From Candidatus Methanoperedens nitratireducens (GTDB lineage Archaea; Halobacteriota; Methanosarcinia; Methanosarcinales; Methanoperedenaceae), in assembly GCA_020724545.1 (NCBI GenBank), contig DYGR01000005.1:30033-94032 (forward strand): DNA of 64,000 bases. Reading direction: 5' to 3'. Position numbers and translations under genes: made by a program. This document shows positions 1 through 7,933 of the stretch, one piece after another. Position 1 is the stretch's first letter, and each line of letters opens with the position of its first letter. The notes under the pieces were generated by a model. That model saw nothing but the letters and a program-made list of their open reading frames with translations. It ran no database searches and was not told where the DNA came from.

Positions 1-896
1 TTGCCGATCTCATCTGGCGCTACTCTTTCTCCCTCTTTAATGAATTCTACAACCGCATCCTCATCGCATATATGGTATTCATCATGGTTCTCGCACTGAA
101 AAGAGATCGGTGTTCCTTCTCCACCATACCCATCAAATATCTTACAATTGAACTGCCTCTCTATAGCCTCCCTGTAATGCGGGAATAACATATCCCCCGT
201 AGTTGCAATATTAGCTCCTGTATAGTATATATACAGATTTTGCATAAGTTTTGATATAGTATACAGATACGATGCGTATCCTCTGATGATCTTGGGACTA
301 AATTTTTTTATTCTACTTAATTCTTGACCCAGGTTATTCTCAGTAATTCCTGAAGCATAAACATAACAGGTATTTAGTAACCTGTCCTGGATCTTCTTAC
401 TGGCTGTTGTTCTGGAGTTCAGGCTTATCTTTACATACGGATCGCCTATATTATACCCGGCCCATGTCCAGCAGCGATATGTCTGCGCCCATCCAGAGGA
501 ATACGCTCCTTTATCAAGATAATACCTCATGGGTTCGCCTGTTGAGCCACTGCTGTGAAACTCTATAATTCTTGACTTATTAATATTCCTTGCAACAAGC
601 TCTGGCAGGTTCTTACGTATTGTATCCTTTGTCAGGATGGGTAATTTTTCTAAATCATCCTTATTCTTTATATCCCCAGGATGAATATTTCTCTCTTTAA
701 ACATTTTATGATAATATGGAACATTGGTATATGCATGATTGATCAGCGCCCTGAGTTTTTTGTTCTGCAGTTCTTCAAGTCCTTCTCTTGACCACCACTG
801 TGTTTTGCAAAGTAATGAGAGATACTGCTGTGTATTTGTACCATAACACAGCTCCATTACCGGGAATAATAGATTTCTAAAAATTTTGCTGTACAC
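1..896 (-). CDS. CapK/PaaK-like adenylate-forming enzyme, 3' end beyond window
   Basis: Partial gene entering the window from its 5' end; about 298 codons are present and the rest lies left of base 1. The family (phenylacetate-CoA ligase / CapK / coenzyme F390 synthetase-like) adenylates carboxylic acids and is common in polysaccharide clusters. The AMP-binding phosphate loop SSGSTGEP is at about residues 115-122, and a YGGEGTPISFQC stretch near the window edge fits the A5 region. I chose GTG at 896 because the sequence before the internal ATG (857) is already protein-like (YSKIFRNLLFPV) and a GGAGG lies just upstream; the start overlaps the end of the upstream DUF354 gene by 20 bases, implying translational coupling. 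The substrate is unknown. No frame break is visible. Confidence 0.85.
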   Translation of the reverse strand, partial: MYSKIFRNLLFPVMELCYGTNTQQYLSLLCKTQWWSREGLEELQNKKLRALINHAYTNVPYYHKMFKERNIHPGDIKNKDDLEKLPILTKDTIRKNLPELVARNINKSRIIEFHSSGSTGEPMRYYLDKGAYSSGWAQTYRCWTWAGYNIGDPYVKISLNSRTTASKKIQDRLLNTCYVYASGITENNLGQELSRIKKFSPKIIRGYASYLYTISKLMQNLYIYYTGANIATTGDMLFPHYREAIERQFNCKIFDGYGGEGTPISFQCENHDEYHICDEDAVVEFIKEGERVAPDEIG

Positions 897-1965
897 TCCC
901 CCTCCTGTACTCATAAAAACTCCCCGGGTATCCTTCAATAAAATCGGTCATCCAGGCGGTTACATCTATCTTATCTTTTAACAGCCTCTCCCTCTTACGT
1001 TCCCAATCCGCTTTTGAGTTTTTATCCTCAAGTATCTCCCCTGCTCTCTTGAGGGCAGAAGCAGTATCGGGATAGAAATAAAGGAGATTATACTTATCCC
1101 TCAGTTCAAGGAAGTTGCCGCTCGACTCGCCTGTAGCCCTGCCTTTTGAATCAGCCTCTATGTGGACTGCCGGTGTCCCGAGCATGGCTGCTTCTACTGC
1201 TGTGGTGCCTCCCTCTCCTATGTAGAGCTGCGCAAAAGCAAGCAGGGAATGAAGCTTCTCTGGAGGGATTTTAAGGGCATACCTCTCAAGCTTTTTATCA
1301 AGTGCTCTCTCAGAGCTTACAATAACGCGGCCAGAGTTCTCTAGCTCTCTTATAAATTCTTCCTCTTTTTTAATCCCTTTTAGACCTATATCATGGTTGG
1401 CTCTCCAGGATATAAGCCGCATGATTATGAATTTCTCGTTTTTGGATATACCAAGAGAATCCAGAACAGAAGCATCAGGTTTAAAATATGCAGGATGTAA
1501 ATAAGCAATTTCCTTGTACCCGTTATATTTTACATGTTTGTCAGGATCAAGTATTTCTCTAAAGCATGCAGGTGTGCATATAGTACTGGCAAAAGGATAC
1601 GTCAGTGCGCTCGCTATTTTAACATTCTCGGTATCCGTGAAAATTAAGCTCTTTGCACCTGTAAGTTTTGCGACCTGGGCAGCATAGGGGTTATGTACTC
1701 CTATAAGAAGCTGGGGCTTGAAGTTTTTAATGGTTTTATAAAGCTTATAATCTATTACAGGCATTCCCAGGGCTTTTTTCAGTATGCTGTCATGGTTTTC
1801 ACCAATATTGGTGTATTCAAGCCTGTATAAATTTAGCAGCATAAGAGCTACTTCTTTATTTCTGGCTGTGATCTTTACATCATGTCCCCTGTTCTCAAGA
1901 TTCCTTATTGTATTCCTGAAAAAGTGCACATGGGCAGGATGGCCTATATCAATTACCACTCTCAC
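877..1965 (-). CDS. DUF354 family glycosyltransferase-like protein
   Basis: About 362 aa. DUF354 proteins have a UDP-GlcNAc 2-epimerase / GT-B-like fold and occur in archaeal surface-polysaccharide loci; the reaction is not established. The N-terminus VVIDIGHPAHVHFFRN is the family signature. A GEGGTTAVEAAMLGTPAVH segment near residue 265 resembles the nucleotide-sugar binding part of GT-B enzymes. All starts are GTG: an in-frame ORF reaches GTG 1995, but those extra codons come from an 18-bp tandem repeat (1959-2005), so I prefer GTG 1965 (MRVVIDIGHP) or 1959. It overlaps the downstream CapK-like gene, so the two probably work together on a glycan. Confidence 0.8.
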   Translation of the reverse strand: MRVVIDIGHPAHVHFFRNTIRNLENRGHDVKITARNKEVALMLLNLYRLEYTNIGENHDSILKKALGMPVIDYKLYKTIKNFKPQLLIGVHNPYAAQVAKLTGAKSLIFTDTENVKIASALTYPFASTICTPACFREILDPDKHVKYNGYKEIAYLHPAYFKPDASVLDSLGISKNEKFIIMRLISWRANHDIGLKGIKKEEEFIRELENSGRVIVSSERALDKKLERYALKIPPEKLHSLLAFAQLYIGEGGTTAVEAAMLGTPAVHIEADSKGRATGESSGNFLELRDKYNLLYFYPDTASALKRAGEILEDKNSKADWERKRERLLKDKIDVTAWMTDFIEGYPGSFYEYRRGSVQQNF

Positions 1966-2005
1966 AACTAACTCCACTCTTACGACTAACTCCACTCTTA
2001 TAACT
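1959..2005. repeat. 18-bp tandem repeat at the start of the DUF354 gene
   Basis: About 2.6 copies of the unit CTCTTACGACTAACTCCA lie at 1959-1976, 1977-1994 and 1995-2005. Read on the minus strand the unit encodes repeated ELVVRV, each with an in-frame GTG, so the repeat multiplies possible start codons. Confidence 0.75.
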
Positions 2006-2136
2006 TATTAACGCATAAATCCCTTATTAAGTTTTCTATACCATGAGTTGTGGGCAAGATGGAATATAAAGCAATATTAAATATATGAAACATTATTTTA
2101 ATAATGATATAATTATAGCTTTTGGAAATCGCTAAA

Positions 2137-2144
2137 TTTATATA
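2137..2144 (+). promoter_or_regulatory. TATA box of the PEF-CTERM gene
   Basis: TTTATATA lies about 70 bases before the start codon inside an A/T-rich stretch, with a purine-rich GGAAATCGC before it as a possible BRE. By archaeal spacing, transcription would begin near 2168, giving a leader of about 40 bases. Confidence 0.5.
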
Positions 2145-2207
2145 GTTACAGGTAGTAGTAGCTAATGCTCTTGGCGAGTGGGTAGGCTTTGAGCAAAAAT
2201 TAAAGGA

Positions 2208-2747
2208 GTGGTTAATATTAGGAACAAAATTGTAGCTGTAGCTACGCTTTTTGCCGTGATGATAGCCATTACGGGAATAGCGGCGGCGCAGAATGAGATC
2301 AGAGTGGAACCTGGCGTGATAACTATCGACGCAGGTGGAACGGCAACACAGGAAGTAACTGTAACTGCAGAGGATGGTAATATAAAATCACTTACAGTCA
2401 GTGGCGATGGATTTAAAATAACAGATAAGTTCGATGTATTGATTGATGGGGAAGAAAGGACATCAATATCGGGAGATTTCCCTTCTCCTAAGACATTTAT
2501 TGTTACCCTTATTAATGGTAAAGGTGCGTCGGATGAAGATTTTACCATTAGTTTTAAATCAACATTCACTCATGGCGATGTTCAAACTAAGAAAGCAAAG
2601 ATACAGAATGACATCATAATAAGGCCGACACCAACACCAACACCTGTACCCATCGCTGTCCCTGAATTCCCAACCGTAGCTCTGCCGATTGCCGCAATAA
2701 TGGGACTGGTATTCCTCTTCCAGTACAGGAGAAGGAGAAACAGCTAA
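2208..2747 (+). CDS. PEF-CTERM surface protein
   Basis: 179 aa, exported and membrane-anchored. A signal peptide spans about residues 5-27 (ending AAAQ). A beta-rich domain follows, with IRVEPGVITIDAGGTA, a form typical of Ig-like COG1470 segments. Then come a Thr-Pro linker (PTPTPTPVP), the motif VPEFPTVALP, a hydrophobic helix and RRRR. This tripartite tail is the PEF-CTERM signal processed by an archaeosortase in methanogenic archaea. The GTG start is called by frame, but AAAGGAG overlaps it; the Shine-Dalgarno-like GGAGTGGT would suit a start about 9 bases downstream, where only ATA/ATT codons stand, so the true start is uncertain. Its own promoter and a following hairpin suggest a single-gene unit. 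Confidence 0.8.
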   Translation: MVNIRNKIVAVATLFAVMIAITGIAAAQNEIRVEPGVITIDAGGTATQEVTVTAEDGNIKSLTVSGDGFKITDKFDVLIDGEERTSISGDFPSPKTFIVTLINGKGASDEDFTISFKSTFTHGDVQTKKAKIQNDIIIRPTPTPTPVPIAVPEFPTVALPIAAIMGLVFLFQYRRRRNS

Positions 2748-2764
2748 CATAGAGTGAGAAAAGA

Positions 2765-2793
2765 TAGCCAGACTTTCCTGGCTACTCTTTTAC
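2765..2793 (+). terminator. Hairpin terminator after the PEF-CTERM gene
   Basis: TAGCCAG (2765-2771) and CTGGCTA (2778-2784) form a 7-bp stem with a 6-base loop, followed by CTCTTTT. It sits 18 bases after the stop codon. Confidence 0.5.
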
Positions 2794-2815
2794 TACAGTA
2801 AAAAGAGGAGGTATA

Positions 2816-2962
2816 TTGGAGATAATTGAAGTTAAATGTGAGAATTGCAGCAGGAAGATCTATATTCAAGAGGATTATATCAGGAAAAAGATGTTCTGTA
2901 CACTTGGATGCATGGACTCATATACGGGAGAGCCATCCTTGAAATGCAGAACGCTTAACTGA
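2816..2962 (+). CDS. Small four-cysteine (zinc-finger-like) protein
   Basis: 48 aa, TTG start preceded by a strong GAGGAGGT. It contains KCENC at residues 8-12 and FCTLGC around 31-36, so two Cys pairs that could bind one zinc; a final Cys is near the end. Too short to assign to a family; such peptides in archaea are often DNA-binding or protein-interaction modules. No operon partner is evident: a terminator-like hairpin lies upstream and 105 bases separate it from the next gene. The strong ribosome site and Cys spacing argue that it is real. Confidence 0.5.
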   Translation: MEIIEVKCENCSRKIYIQEDYIRKKMFCTLGCMDSYTGEPSLKCRTLN

Positions 2963-3018
2963 TATTTTTCTTTTTACTTTATTTTGTCAAATAAATATAT
3001 GTAATTCACCATTAGCCT

Positions 3019-3073
3019 GGTGAGAGTGTTTGAGGTTTATTTATATTTATGATCAGGGTGAGAGTATTTGAAG
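3019..3073 (+). repeat. Duplicated start context before the GlcNAc-1-P transferase
   Basis: GGTGAGAGTGTTTGAGG near 3019 recurs as GGTGAGAGTATTTGAAG near 3057. The second copy carries the ribosome site and TTG start of the transferase gene; the first is an apparently unused duplicate. Confidence 0.45.
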
Positions 3074-4042
3074 TATATCTATTGGCTTTTTATTGAGATC
3101 GCGGTTGTATTTCTGCTTCCTTTTTTAATTATGCTTATCACTATGCCCTACCTTATACGGAAGCTCAAAGAAAAGGGTTTTGTGGCAAAGGATTACCATA
3201 AAAAGGGTGAGAAGATGGTACCTACAGGTGGAGGGATTGCCATCATGCTTGCTGCTCTTTTCTCTCTATCCATAAATTCACTGTTCTATAAATTCGATGC
3301 CATCAATTATGTGATATTAAGTGTGATTATGCTGTTTGGTCTGTTCGGCATCCTCGATGACATGATAGATATCGGAAGGACAGTAAAGCTTATCCTTGTG
3401 TATTATAGCTCATATCCATTAATACAGTATGCAACACATTCAGGAGTGATATCTCCTTTTTTTGGCCAGGTCGATTTTGCAAATTTCTACAGCCAATTTA
3501 TCGTGCCTACTTACGTACTGGTAACTGCTAATCTTGTAAATATGCATTCAGGCTTCAATGGAATGTCATCAGGACTTTCGCTCATAGTTCTTATCTCACT
3601 GCTCATTAAATCCCTGATAGCGGGGTCTATTGAGGATATCAATAAGATTATGGCCATCTTTGCGATCACAGGTGCAACACTTGGTTTTCATCTATTCGAA
3701 CGCTACCCCTCCCGCGTGTTCTGGGGAAATATAGGATCATTGACCGTAGGTGCGGCGATTGGCGTGCTGATAGTCATGCAGGGTTACATCATCAGCGGGT
3801 TTGTCATGCTTCTTCCCCATACGATCAATTTCTTGATGTATGTGTACTGGCGTATCAAAAAATACCCGCCTGCAAAATTTGGAAAGATAAGGGACGATGG
3901 CACACTCGAGGTCCCAAATCCCCTAACTCTTAAGTGGGTGCTTCCATATTACATGAAGATGACAGAGAAACAGGCAACCTATGCTATGTATGCAGTAACA
4001 GCAGTGTTTTGTATTATAGGGATATTATTAATTGATGGATAA
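3068..4042 (+). CDS. GlcNAc-1-phosphate transferase, MraY/WecA/Alg7 superfamily
   Basis: 324 aa polytopic membrane enzyme. The family transfers a sugar phosphate from a UDP-sugar to a polyprenyl/dolichyl phosphate, the first step of a lipid-linked glycan; here UDP-GlcNAc is the likely donor (AglH/Alg7-like). Seen: roughly ten hydrophobic segments; PTGGG near residue 54; the Mg-binding Asp pair in GILDDMIDIG near residue 99; and NLVNMHSGFNGM near 159, the archaeal/eukaryotic-type variant of the bacterial NxxNxxDGxDG motif. TTG start with GGTGA upstream. The acetyltransferase and aminotransferase genes follow within a few bases, so this is the lipid-loading step of the same pathway. Confidence 0.85.
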   Translation: MKYIYWLFIEIAVVFLLPFLIMLITMPYLIRKLKEKGFVAKDYHKKGEKMVPTGGGIAIMLAALFSLSINSLFYKFDAINYVILSVIMLFGLFGILDDMIDIGRTVKLILVYYSSYPLIQYATHSGVISPFFGQVDFANFYSQFIVPTYVLVTANLVNMHSGFNGMSSGLSLIVLISLLIKSLIAGSIEDINKIMAIFAITGATLGFHLFERYPSRVFWGNIGSLTVGAAIGVLIVMQGYIISGFVMLLPHTINFLMYVYWRIKKYPPAKFGKIRDDGTLEVPNPLTLKWVLPYYMKMTEKQATYAMYAVTAVFCIIGILLIDG

Positions 4043-4054
4043 GGAGTTATAACC

Positions 4055-4714
4055 ATGGAACATAAAAGAACAGGATACTTCAAAATATATGGGCAAAGTA
4101 ACATTGGAAAGAACACCATACTTGGTGAAGGTGTGATCATTGGCTATCCGACAGCCAGTATTCTGAGACAGGCAGCATCTGATGGGATAAGTATAGATGA
4201 TATGGATTTTAGAGGTGCTGTCATAGGGGATAATGCGGTCATCAGGTCGAATTCTATTATTTATACTGATGTCGAGACTGGCAGTAACCTGCGTACCGGA
4301 CACAATGTCCTGATTCGTGAAGAGACCATCACAGGGGATAATGTGCTTATCGGCACCAACACTATCATAGATGGACGCACGATGATTGGAAACAACGTCA
4401 GCATACAGGGGAATGTGTACATACCATTGAATGTTATAATTGAGGACAATGTTTTCATAGGGCCGTGCGCAGTGCTTACCAATGATAGATATCCTGTAAG
4501 GAGAAAATCAGATCTGATAGGCCCTATCCTGAGAAGGGGTGCATCTGTTGGGGCAAATGCCACTTTACTGCCTGGAGTTGAGATCGGTGAGGGCGCTATG
4601 GTGGCTGCAGGTGCACTTGTGACAAAGGATGTGCCGTCGTGGAAATTAGCGATAGGTTTCCCGGCCGTAATAAAGGATCTGACAGAAGAGCTAAGAACTG
4701 TTAATACCATCTGA
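4055..4714 (+). CDS. WbpD-like hexapeptide-repeat N-acetyltransferase
   Basis: 219 aa. Left-handed beta-helix acyltransferase; repeated [I/V/L]GxNxxI hexads fill residues 15-190 ([54 protein letters not shown]). The N-D-R-Y-P segment after GPCAVL matches enzymes that acetylate a 3-amino-sugar nucleotide (WbpD). It would acetylate the amine made by the adjacent DegT aminotransferase using acetyl-CoA, on the way to a UDP-GlcNAc(3NAc)A-type sugar; substrate identity is inference from the pairing. AAGGAG lies 7 bases before ATG; the gene is 12 bases after the transferase and 5 before the aminotransferase, so one operon. Confidence 0.8.
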   Translation: MEHKRTGYFKIYGQSNIGKNTILGEGVIIGYPTASILRQAASDGISIDDMDFRGAVIGDNAVIRSNSIIYTDVETGSNLRTGHNVLIREETITGDNVLIGTNTIIDGRTMIGNNVSIQGNVYIPLNVIIEDNVFIGPCAVLTNDRYPVRRKSDLIGPILRRGASVGANATLLPGVEIGEGAMVAAGALVTKDVPSWKLAIGFPAVIKDLTEELRTVNTI

Positions 4715-4719
4715 ATATT

Positions 4720-5811
4720 ATGATTCCTATAGCAAAGCCTTTTATTGGTGAAGAAGAGATCGATGCTGTTACCGGGGCGCTCAGGTCTGGTAATATTGCT
4801 GAAGGTCAGAAAGTAAAAGATTTTGAGGCTGCCTTTGCTGAGTATGCGGGCACATCCCATGCGGTTGCAGTTAGCTCAGGGACTGCCGCGCTCCATGTGG
4901 CGCTGCTTGCGCATAATATCGGGACCGGGGATGAGGTTATAACGACTCCCTTTACTTTCGTTGCATCATCCAACTCGGTTTTGTTCACAGGCGCAAGGCC
5001 GGTTTTTGCTGATATCGAGGAGAACACATACAATATAGATCCTGAGAGCATTGTTGAGAAAATAACCCCGAGAACAAAGGCCATTGTTCCTGTTCATCTG
5101 TACGGGCAGGCTGCAGATATGAGGAGCATAATGGAGATCGCGCAGGATAATGATCTACTTGTGATAGAGGATGCCTGCCAGGCGCACGGGGCTACCTATA
5201 ATGGTAAAATGGCAGGCTCATTCGGCACAGGTACATTCAGTTTCTATCCAACCAAGAACATGACCACAGGAGAAGGGGGTATGATAACAACAGATGATAA
5301 AGATGCAGTAGAACGCGCACGAATGATCAGGTCACACGGCTCAAAGCAGAGGTATTTCCATGAGATCCTGGGGTATAACTTGCGTATGACCGATATGGCT
5401 GCTGCTTTAGGGCTGGTTCAGTTAAGGAGGCTTGATGGTTTCAATCAGACCAGGATCAATAATGCGGAGTACCTGAGCAGCAGGTTAAATAAAATCAAAG
5501 GAATAAAGGTTCCCTGTATATCAGGGCACTGCAGGCATGTATTCCACCAGTACACTGTGAGGTTAAACAGCGAATCTGTATCAAGAGACGATGCTGTATC
5601 CCTCTTAAGCCAGAGGGGGATAGGCACAGGGATATATTATCCCCTGCCGATCCATAAACAGCCCTTCTATAAGCAGATAGGATACAATGATTCCCTGCCG
5701 GTATCCGAGAGAGCAGCGTCCGAGGTGATCTCCCTGCCGGTTCACCCTGCTGTTAGTAAGAATGATCTGGATACAATCTCTGAGGCATTGAGGGAGATAT
5801 TGCTTAGCTGA
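4720..5811 (+). CDS. WbpE-like DegT/DnrJ/EryC1 sugar aminotransferase
   Basis: 363 aa PLP enzyme. The DegT family transfers an amino group from glutamate to a keto-sugar nucleotide. Seen: AVSSGTAALHVAL (residues ~47-59), EDACQAHGA (~149, PLP pyridine Asp), SFYPTKNMTTGEGGM with the Schiff-base Lys (~181), and the conserved YNLRMTDMAAALG. Together with the preceding WbpD-like gene it fits amination then acetylation at C3 of a UDP-sugar, as in archaeal N-glycan sugars. There is no clear ribosome site at the ATG, so translation may be coupled to the upstream gene. A dehydrogenase supplying the 3-keto-sugar is not in the window. Confidence 0.85.
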   Translation: MIPIAKPFIGEEEIDAVTGALRSGNIAEGQKVKDFEAAFAEYAGTSHAVAVSSGTAALHVALLAHNIGTGDEVITTPFTFVASSNSVLFTGARPVFADIEENTYNIDPESIVEKITPRTKAIVPVHLYGQAADMRSIMEIAQDNDLLVIEDACQAHGATYNGKMAGSFGTGTFSFYPTKNMTTGEGGMITTDDKDAVERARMIRSHGSKQRYFHEILGYNLRMTDMAAALGLVQLRRLDGFNQTRINNAEYLSSRLNKIKGIKVPCISGHCRHVFHQYTVRLNSESVSRDDAVSLLSQRGIGTGIYYPLPIHKQPFYKQIGYNDSLPVSERAASEVISLPVHPAVSKNDLDTISEALREILLS

Positions 5812-5844
5812 TATCTGCGTTTATTTGCGTTCATCCGCGGTAAT

Positions 5845-5982
5845 GGATGGCTAGCAGCGCGCTGGATCTGATCGCAGATAGCCGTGCAGCCATGAAGCGC
5901 AAGATAAACACCGAACTAAAACGAACTGAACGAACTCTTTGATCATGGATTTCAAGTTCAAGCCAGTATTTCGTTTTCGATT
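5845..5982. repeat. Dispersed repeats B (copy 1) and C (copy 1)
   Basis: Unit B at 5845-5898 has core CTGATCGCAGATAGCCGTGC; it matches 7791-7838 and 8780-8831. Unit C at 5899-5982 has core GATAAACACCGAACTAAAAC; it matches 10368-10451 with few changes. Just before them, 5813-5842 is the reverse complement of the CGCAGAT/GAACGC motif ending unit D (7664 and 9639). No gene is seen in 5812-5985. Confidence 0.75.
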
Positions 5983-5985
5983 GAT

Positions 5986-6315
5986 CTACTCATTCTGCAG
6001 CCGTCCCTTGAACAGCGCCAGCAGGTCATTGAGTGCATATTTCCCTTTCAGCCTGTATGCTAAAGCGGCTGTGCCGGTTAAGACAAGGATCACCATGGAT
6101 ACATTTACAAGATTGATCTTTACTCCCAGGAAGTAGTTGAGCCAGAAAACCGCCAGAGGCACAAGCGCAATGCTCAGGCCGAAAGATAGAGCGATGCGCT
6201 CTATCCAGTCGATCTCTTCTTTTGTGAAGAACACAAAACTCCATGCAAAACCAGGCAGGAACAGCGCAAATGCAGAGCCTGAGATTATCCTTATTATCTC
6301 AACAATATCAACCAT
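5986..6315 (-). CDS. DUF1616-like membrane protein, short form
   Basis: 109 aa with three hydrophobic segments. LFLPGFAWSFVFF then DWIERIALSFGLSIALVPL match the N-terminal part of DUF1616 proteins, archaeal membrane proteins of unknown role. Full-length relatives are about 300 aa, so this is either a short form or truncated; the stop falls right beside repeat C. I chose ATG 6315 because GAGGAGG lies 9 bases upstream; the ORF opens further to 6333, but that ATG overlaps the ribosome site. The start overlaps the TGA of an upstream membrane-segment remnant (ATGGTTGA). Probably a decayed locus. Confidence 0.5.
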   Translation of the reverse strand: MVDIVEIIRIISGSAFALFLPGFAWSFVFFTKEEIDWIERIALSFGLSIALVPLAVFWLNYFLGVKINLVNVSMVILVLTGTAALAYRLKGKYALNDLLALFKGRLQNE

Positions 6316-6497
6316 CTTTTTCATCCTCCTCAAAAAGCAGCAGTGAAAGCATTATAATAAGTACACCTGCTACAATGGAGATCAAATAAGCAAGCCCTCC
6401 AATGTCCTGGATCTTGTACCAGACTATCAATAAGAGCGCCGTCTATAACGTTCACTTTATCGTCATTGTTCATATCTGCGCCGTCATCGTATCTTGC
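6308..6497 (-). pseudogene. Decayed dockerin / membrane-anchor remnant
   Basis: Two pieces in different frames. At 6424-6497 the minus strand reads ARYDDGADMNNDDKVNVIDG, a dockerin-type calcium-loop repeat (D-x-N-x-D-x-V-x-x-x-D). At 6308-6421 another frame reads YKIQDIGGLAYLISIVAGVL followed by a hydrophobic stretch and an acidic tail ending at TGA. There is no start or continuous frame across the two. The order repeat-then-membrane helix resembles the C-terminus of a secreted archaeal protein with a dockerin. Frameshifted remnant; the parent family beyond the dockerin cannot be told. Confidence 0.5.
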
Positions 6498-6502
6498 TAT
6501 AA

Positions 6503-6742
6503 TCAATCTGCATAGACAGCTACCATTGGTTCTGAGAAAATATGAACTTCCTTTTCAGGTATTGGTTCTCTGTCTTCGATGAGTTCTTCTATTATCATTT
6601 CAACTACTTCTCTTATATTCTTTAATGCTTCTTCTTTAGTATACCCCCATGTAGCTCCTCCTTTATCTTCCAGGGCCGGACAATAAGCATGCCAGCGATC
6701 TTCATCCGGTTCTACCACTACTTTCAAAACATATGTTCTCAT
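6503..6742 (-). CDS. HicB-like antitoxin (orphan)
   Basis: 79 aa. The sequence YVLKVVVEPDEDRWHAYCPA followed by GGATWGYTKEEALKNIREVV has the form of HicB-family proteins (partial RNase-H fold; the dxdG-like turn is followed by a helix of KEEALKNI type). HicB normally neutralises the HicA mRNA interferase. No HicA-like double-stranded-RNA-binding ORF (about 60-80 aa) is beside it on either side; downstream is a dockerin remnant. I chose ATG 6742 (MRTYVLK) with GAGGT upstream, not the longer frame to 6808. Likely survives as an orphan or acts on a distant HicA. Confidence 0.7.
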   Translation of the reverse strand: MRTYVLKVVVEPDEDRWHAYCPALEDKGGATWGYTKEEALKNIREVVEMIIEELIEDREPIPEKEVHIFSEPMVAVYAD

Positions 6743-6914
6743 TTTTGTTTTACCTCTGCTTTCTCCATTATACAGCATTACATCATAGATGCTATTAAAT
6801 CTTATCAAAATTTTAAACCGCAGATTAACGCAGATGACTTCGGAGCAACTCTTAAGAGAATAATTCCGAAGGGTTTATTTAATTTTTCTTTGTATATTAA
6901 TTCTCCAAAATCCA

Positions 6915-7090
6915 CTTGTGGGATGGAACCAAAGATTATATGGTAGAGACCGTGTTGGAGGTAAATGGCACCGGCATCCTTTTGAGGCTCCACGGACGCA
7001 TGACTTACGGGTGATGGAGGGAAGGATATAACTCCCGAGGAGTTTATTGATGAAGTTTTTGAAATCTTATTGAGAGAAAAATTAATTTGA
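6915..7090 (+). pseudogene. Frameshifted remnant of a small accessory protein
   Basis: The plus strand carries pieces in shifting frames: YGRDRVGGKWHRHPFEAPR then THDLRVMEGR, and finally ITPEEFIDEVFEILLREKLI ending at TGA 7088-7090. A His-rich middle followed by a short acidic helix resembles the C-terminus of DUF6516-type TA-associated proteins, but the match is from memory and weak. No start codon with a continuous frame exists. Just upstream (6828-6845) is a CGCAGAT/AACGCAGATGAC motif as in repeat D. Confidence 0.35.
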
Positions 7091-7137
7091 TACAAACATA
7101 AAACCCATACTCAGCCAAAAACCAATAAACAGACCTC

Positions 7138-7392
7138 TTATACTGCAACTTCACTCAGGCTTAATTCTCCTGCTGCCACAGGATGGACAAGCAAGGTGGA
7201 TTCGTGAAATTTCTTCATGATTTTATCGATTTTTTCAGAGACCTCAGGGGTATAGTAGGCTTCGCCGCATTCTTCACAGATATATGCAGAGACGTCTTTT
7301 ATTGTGAGTACTTCCTTCCCTACTTTTACCACAAACTCTGTCTTTCCTTTGATAAGCTTGCCTTTACAAAAACTGCATTTATCAGGTTTCAT
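7138..7392 (-). CDS. YgiT-type zinc-finger antitoxin (MqsA-like), orphan
   Basis: 84 aa. Two CxxC pairs, CSFCKG (residues 6-11) and ICEECGEAYYTPE (~44-56), then a helix ending in an acidic tail; this is the YgiT/MqsA N-terminal zinc domain. Its sibling at 8852-9106 has exactly the same length and layout and pairs with a DUF4258 gene, so this one probably was a TA antitoxin too. I chose ATG 7392 with AAGGAG six bases upstream; a longer in-frame start at 7455 also has a ribosome-site-like AAGGAG. No toxin gene is left upstream; MGVYHNHLKELF encoded there could be the tail of the lost partner. Confidence 0.7.
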   Translation of the reverse strand: MKPDKCSFCKGKLIKGKTEFVVKVGKEVLTIKDVSAYICEECGEAYYTPEVSEKIDKIMKKFHESTLLVHPVAAGELSLSEVAV

Positions 7393-7933
7393 TACAATCT
7401 CCTTAAATTCATCTTTTGCAAATAGTTCTTTTAGATGATTATGATAAACACCCATTGTTATCTCTTCTCCTTATCACCTTTATCTTTAAAATAGTTACTT
7501 AAAGCTCCTTCATGGTTTTTTGTCTAAATCCTGTGCTTTTGGAACTTGATGCCAGCAAGCGCCGAATATATTGGTTTCAGCTATTTGCTGTGAGGCAGAT
7601 ACGGGAAGGTGAGATTCAGGCACAGAGAAATAGGGTGGTTAAAATTTATATAGCATTCTAATTATTCAATTGGCAGCGCAGATATGTTATCGGGGCAACC
7701 TCCTATAGACATTGAATAATAAAGGAACTGCAGATGAACGCCGATGAACGCAGATGCCTGTTGCCCTGATCCTCTCTATTTTAGAAAAATATGGCCTGCG
7801 GCGCTGGGTCTGATCGCGGATAGCCGTGCAGCCATGACGTTTCTGACTTATCCGAAGCCTGTACAGCGGACTTTTGCTGATGGCGGCCACGCCGTACAAA
7901 GGTATAATAACATTAATACCAACTATTATAGAG
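7393..7933. repeat. Gene-free stretch holding repeats D1, B2 and E1
   Basis: No intact gene. D1 at 7664-7756 (core CGGGGCAACCTCCTATAGAC) matches 9639-9731. B2 at 7791-7838 matches 5845 and 8780. E1 at 7861-7896 (starting GTACAGCGGACTTTTGCTGA) matches 10688-10723 with one mismatch. Bases 7549-7600 (CTTGATGC, then CTATTTGCTGTGAGGCAGAT) loosely match 9472-9550, suggesting older homology upstream of both D copies. Confidence 0.7.

Noticed and set aside
4261..4860. Minus-strand frame of 199 codons over the acetyltransferase and aminotransferase genes
   Set aside because: It lies wholly across two strong genes and has no recognisable motif.
6805..7095. 96-codon minus-strand frame
   Set aside because: The plus strand carries coherent pieces of a decayed protein here (ITPEEFIDEVFEILL); the minus frame has no protein-like features.
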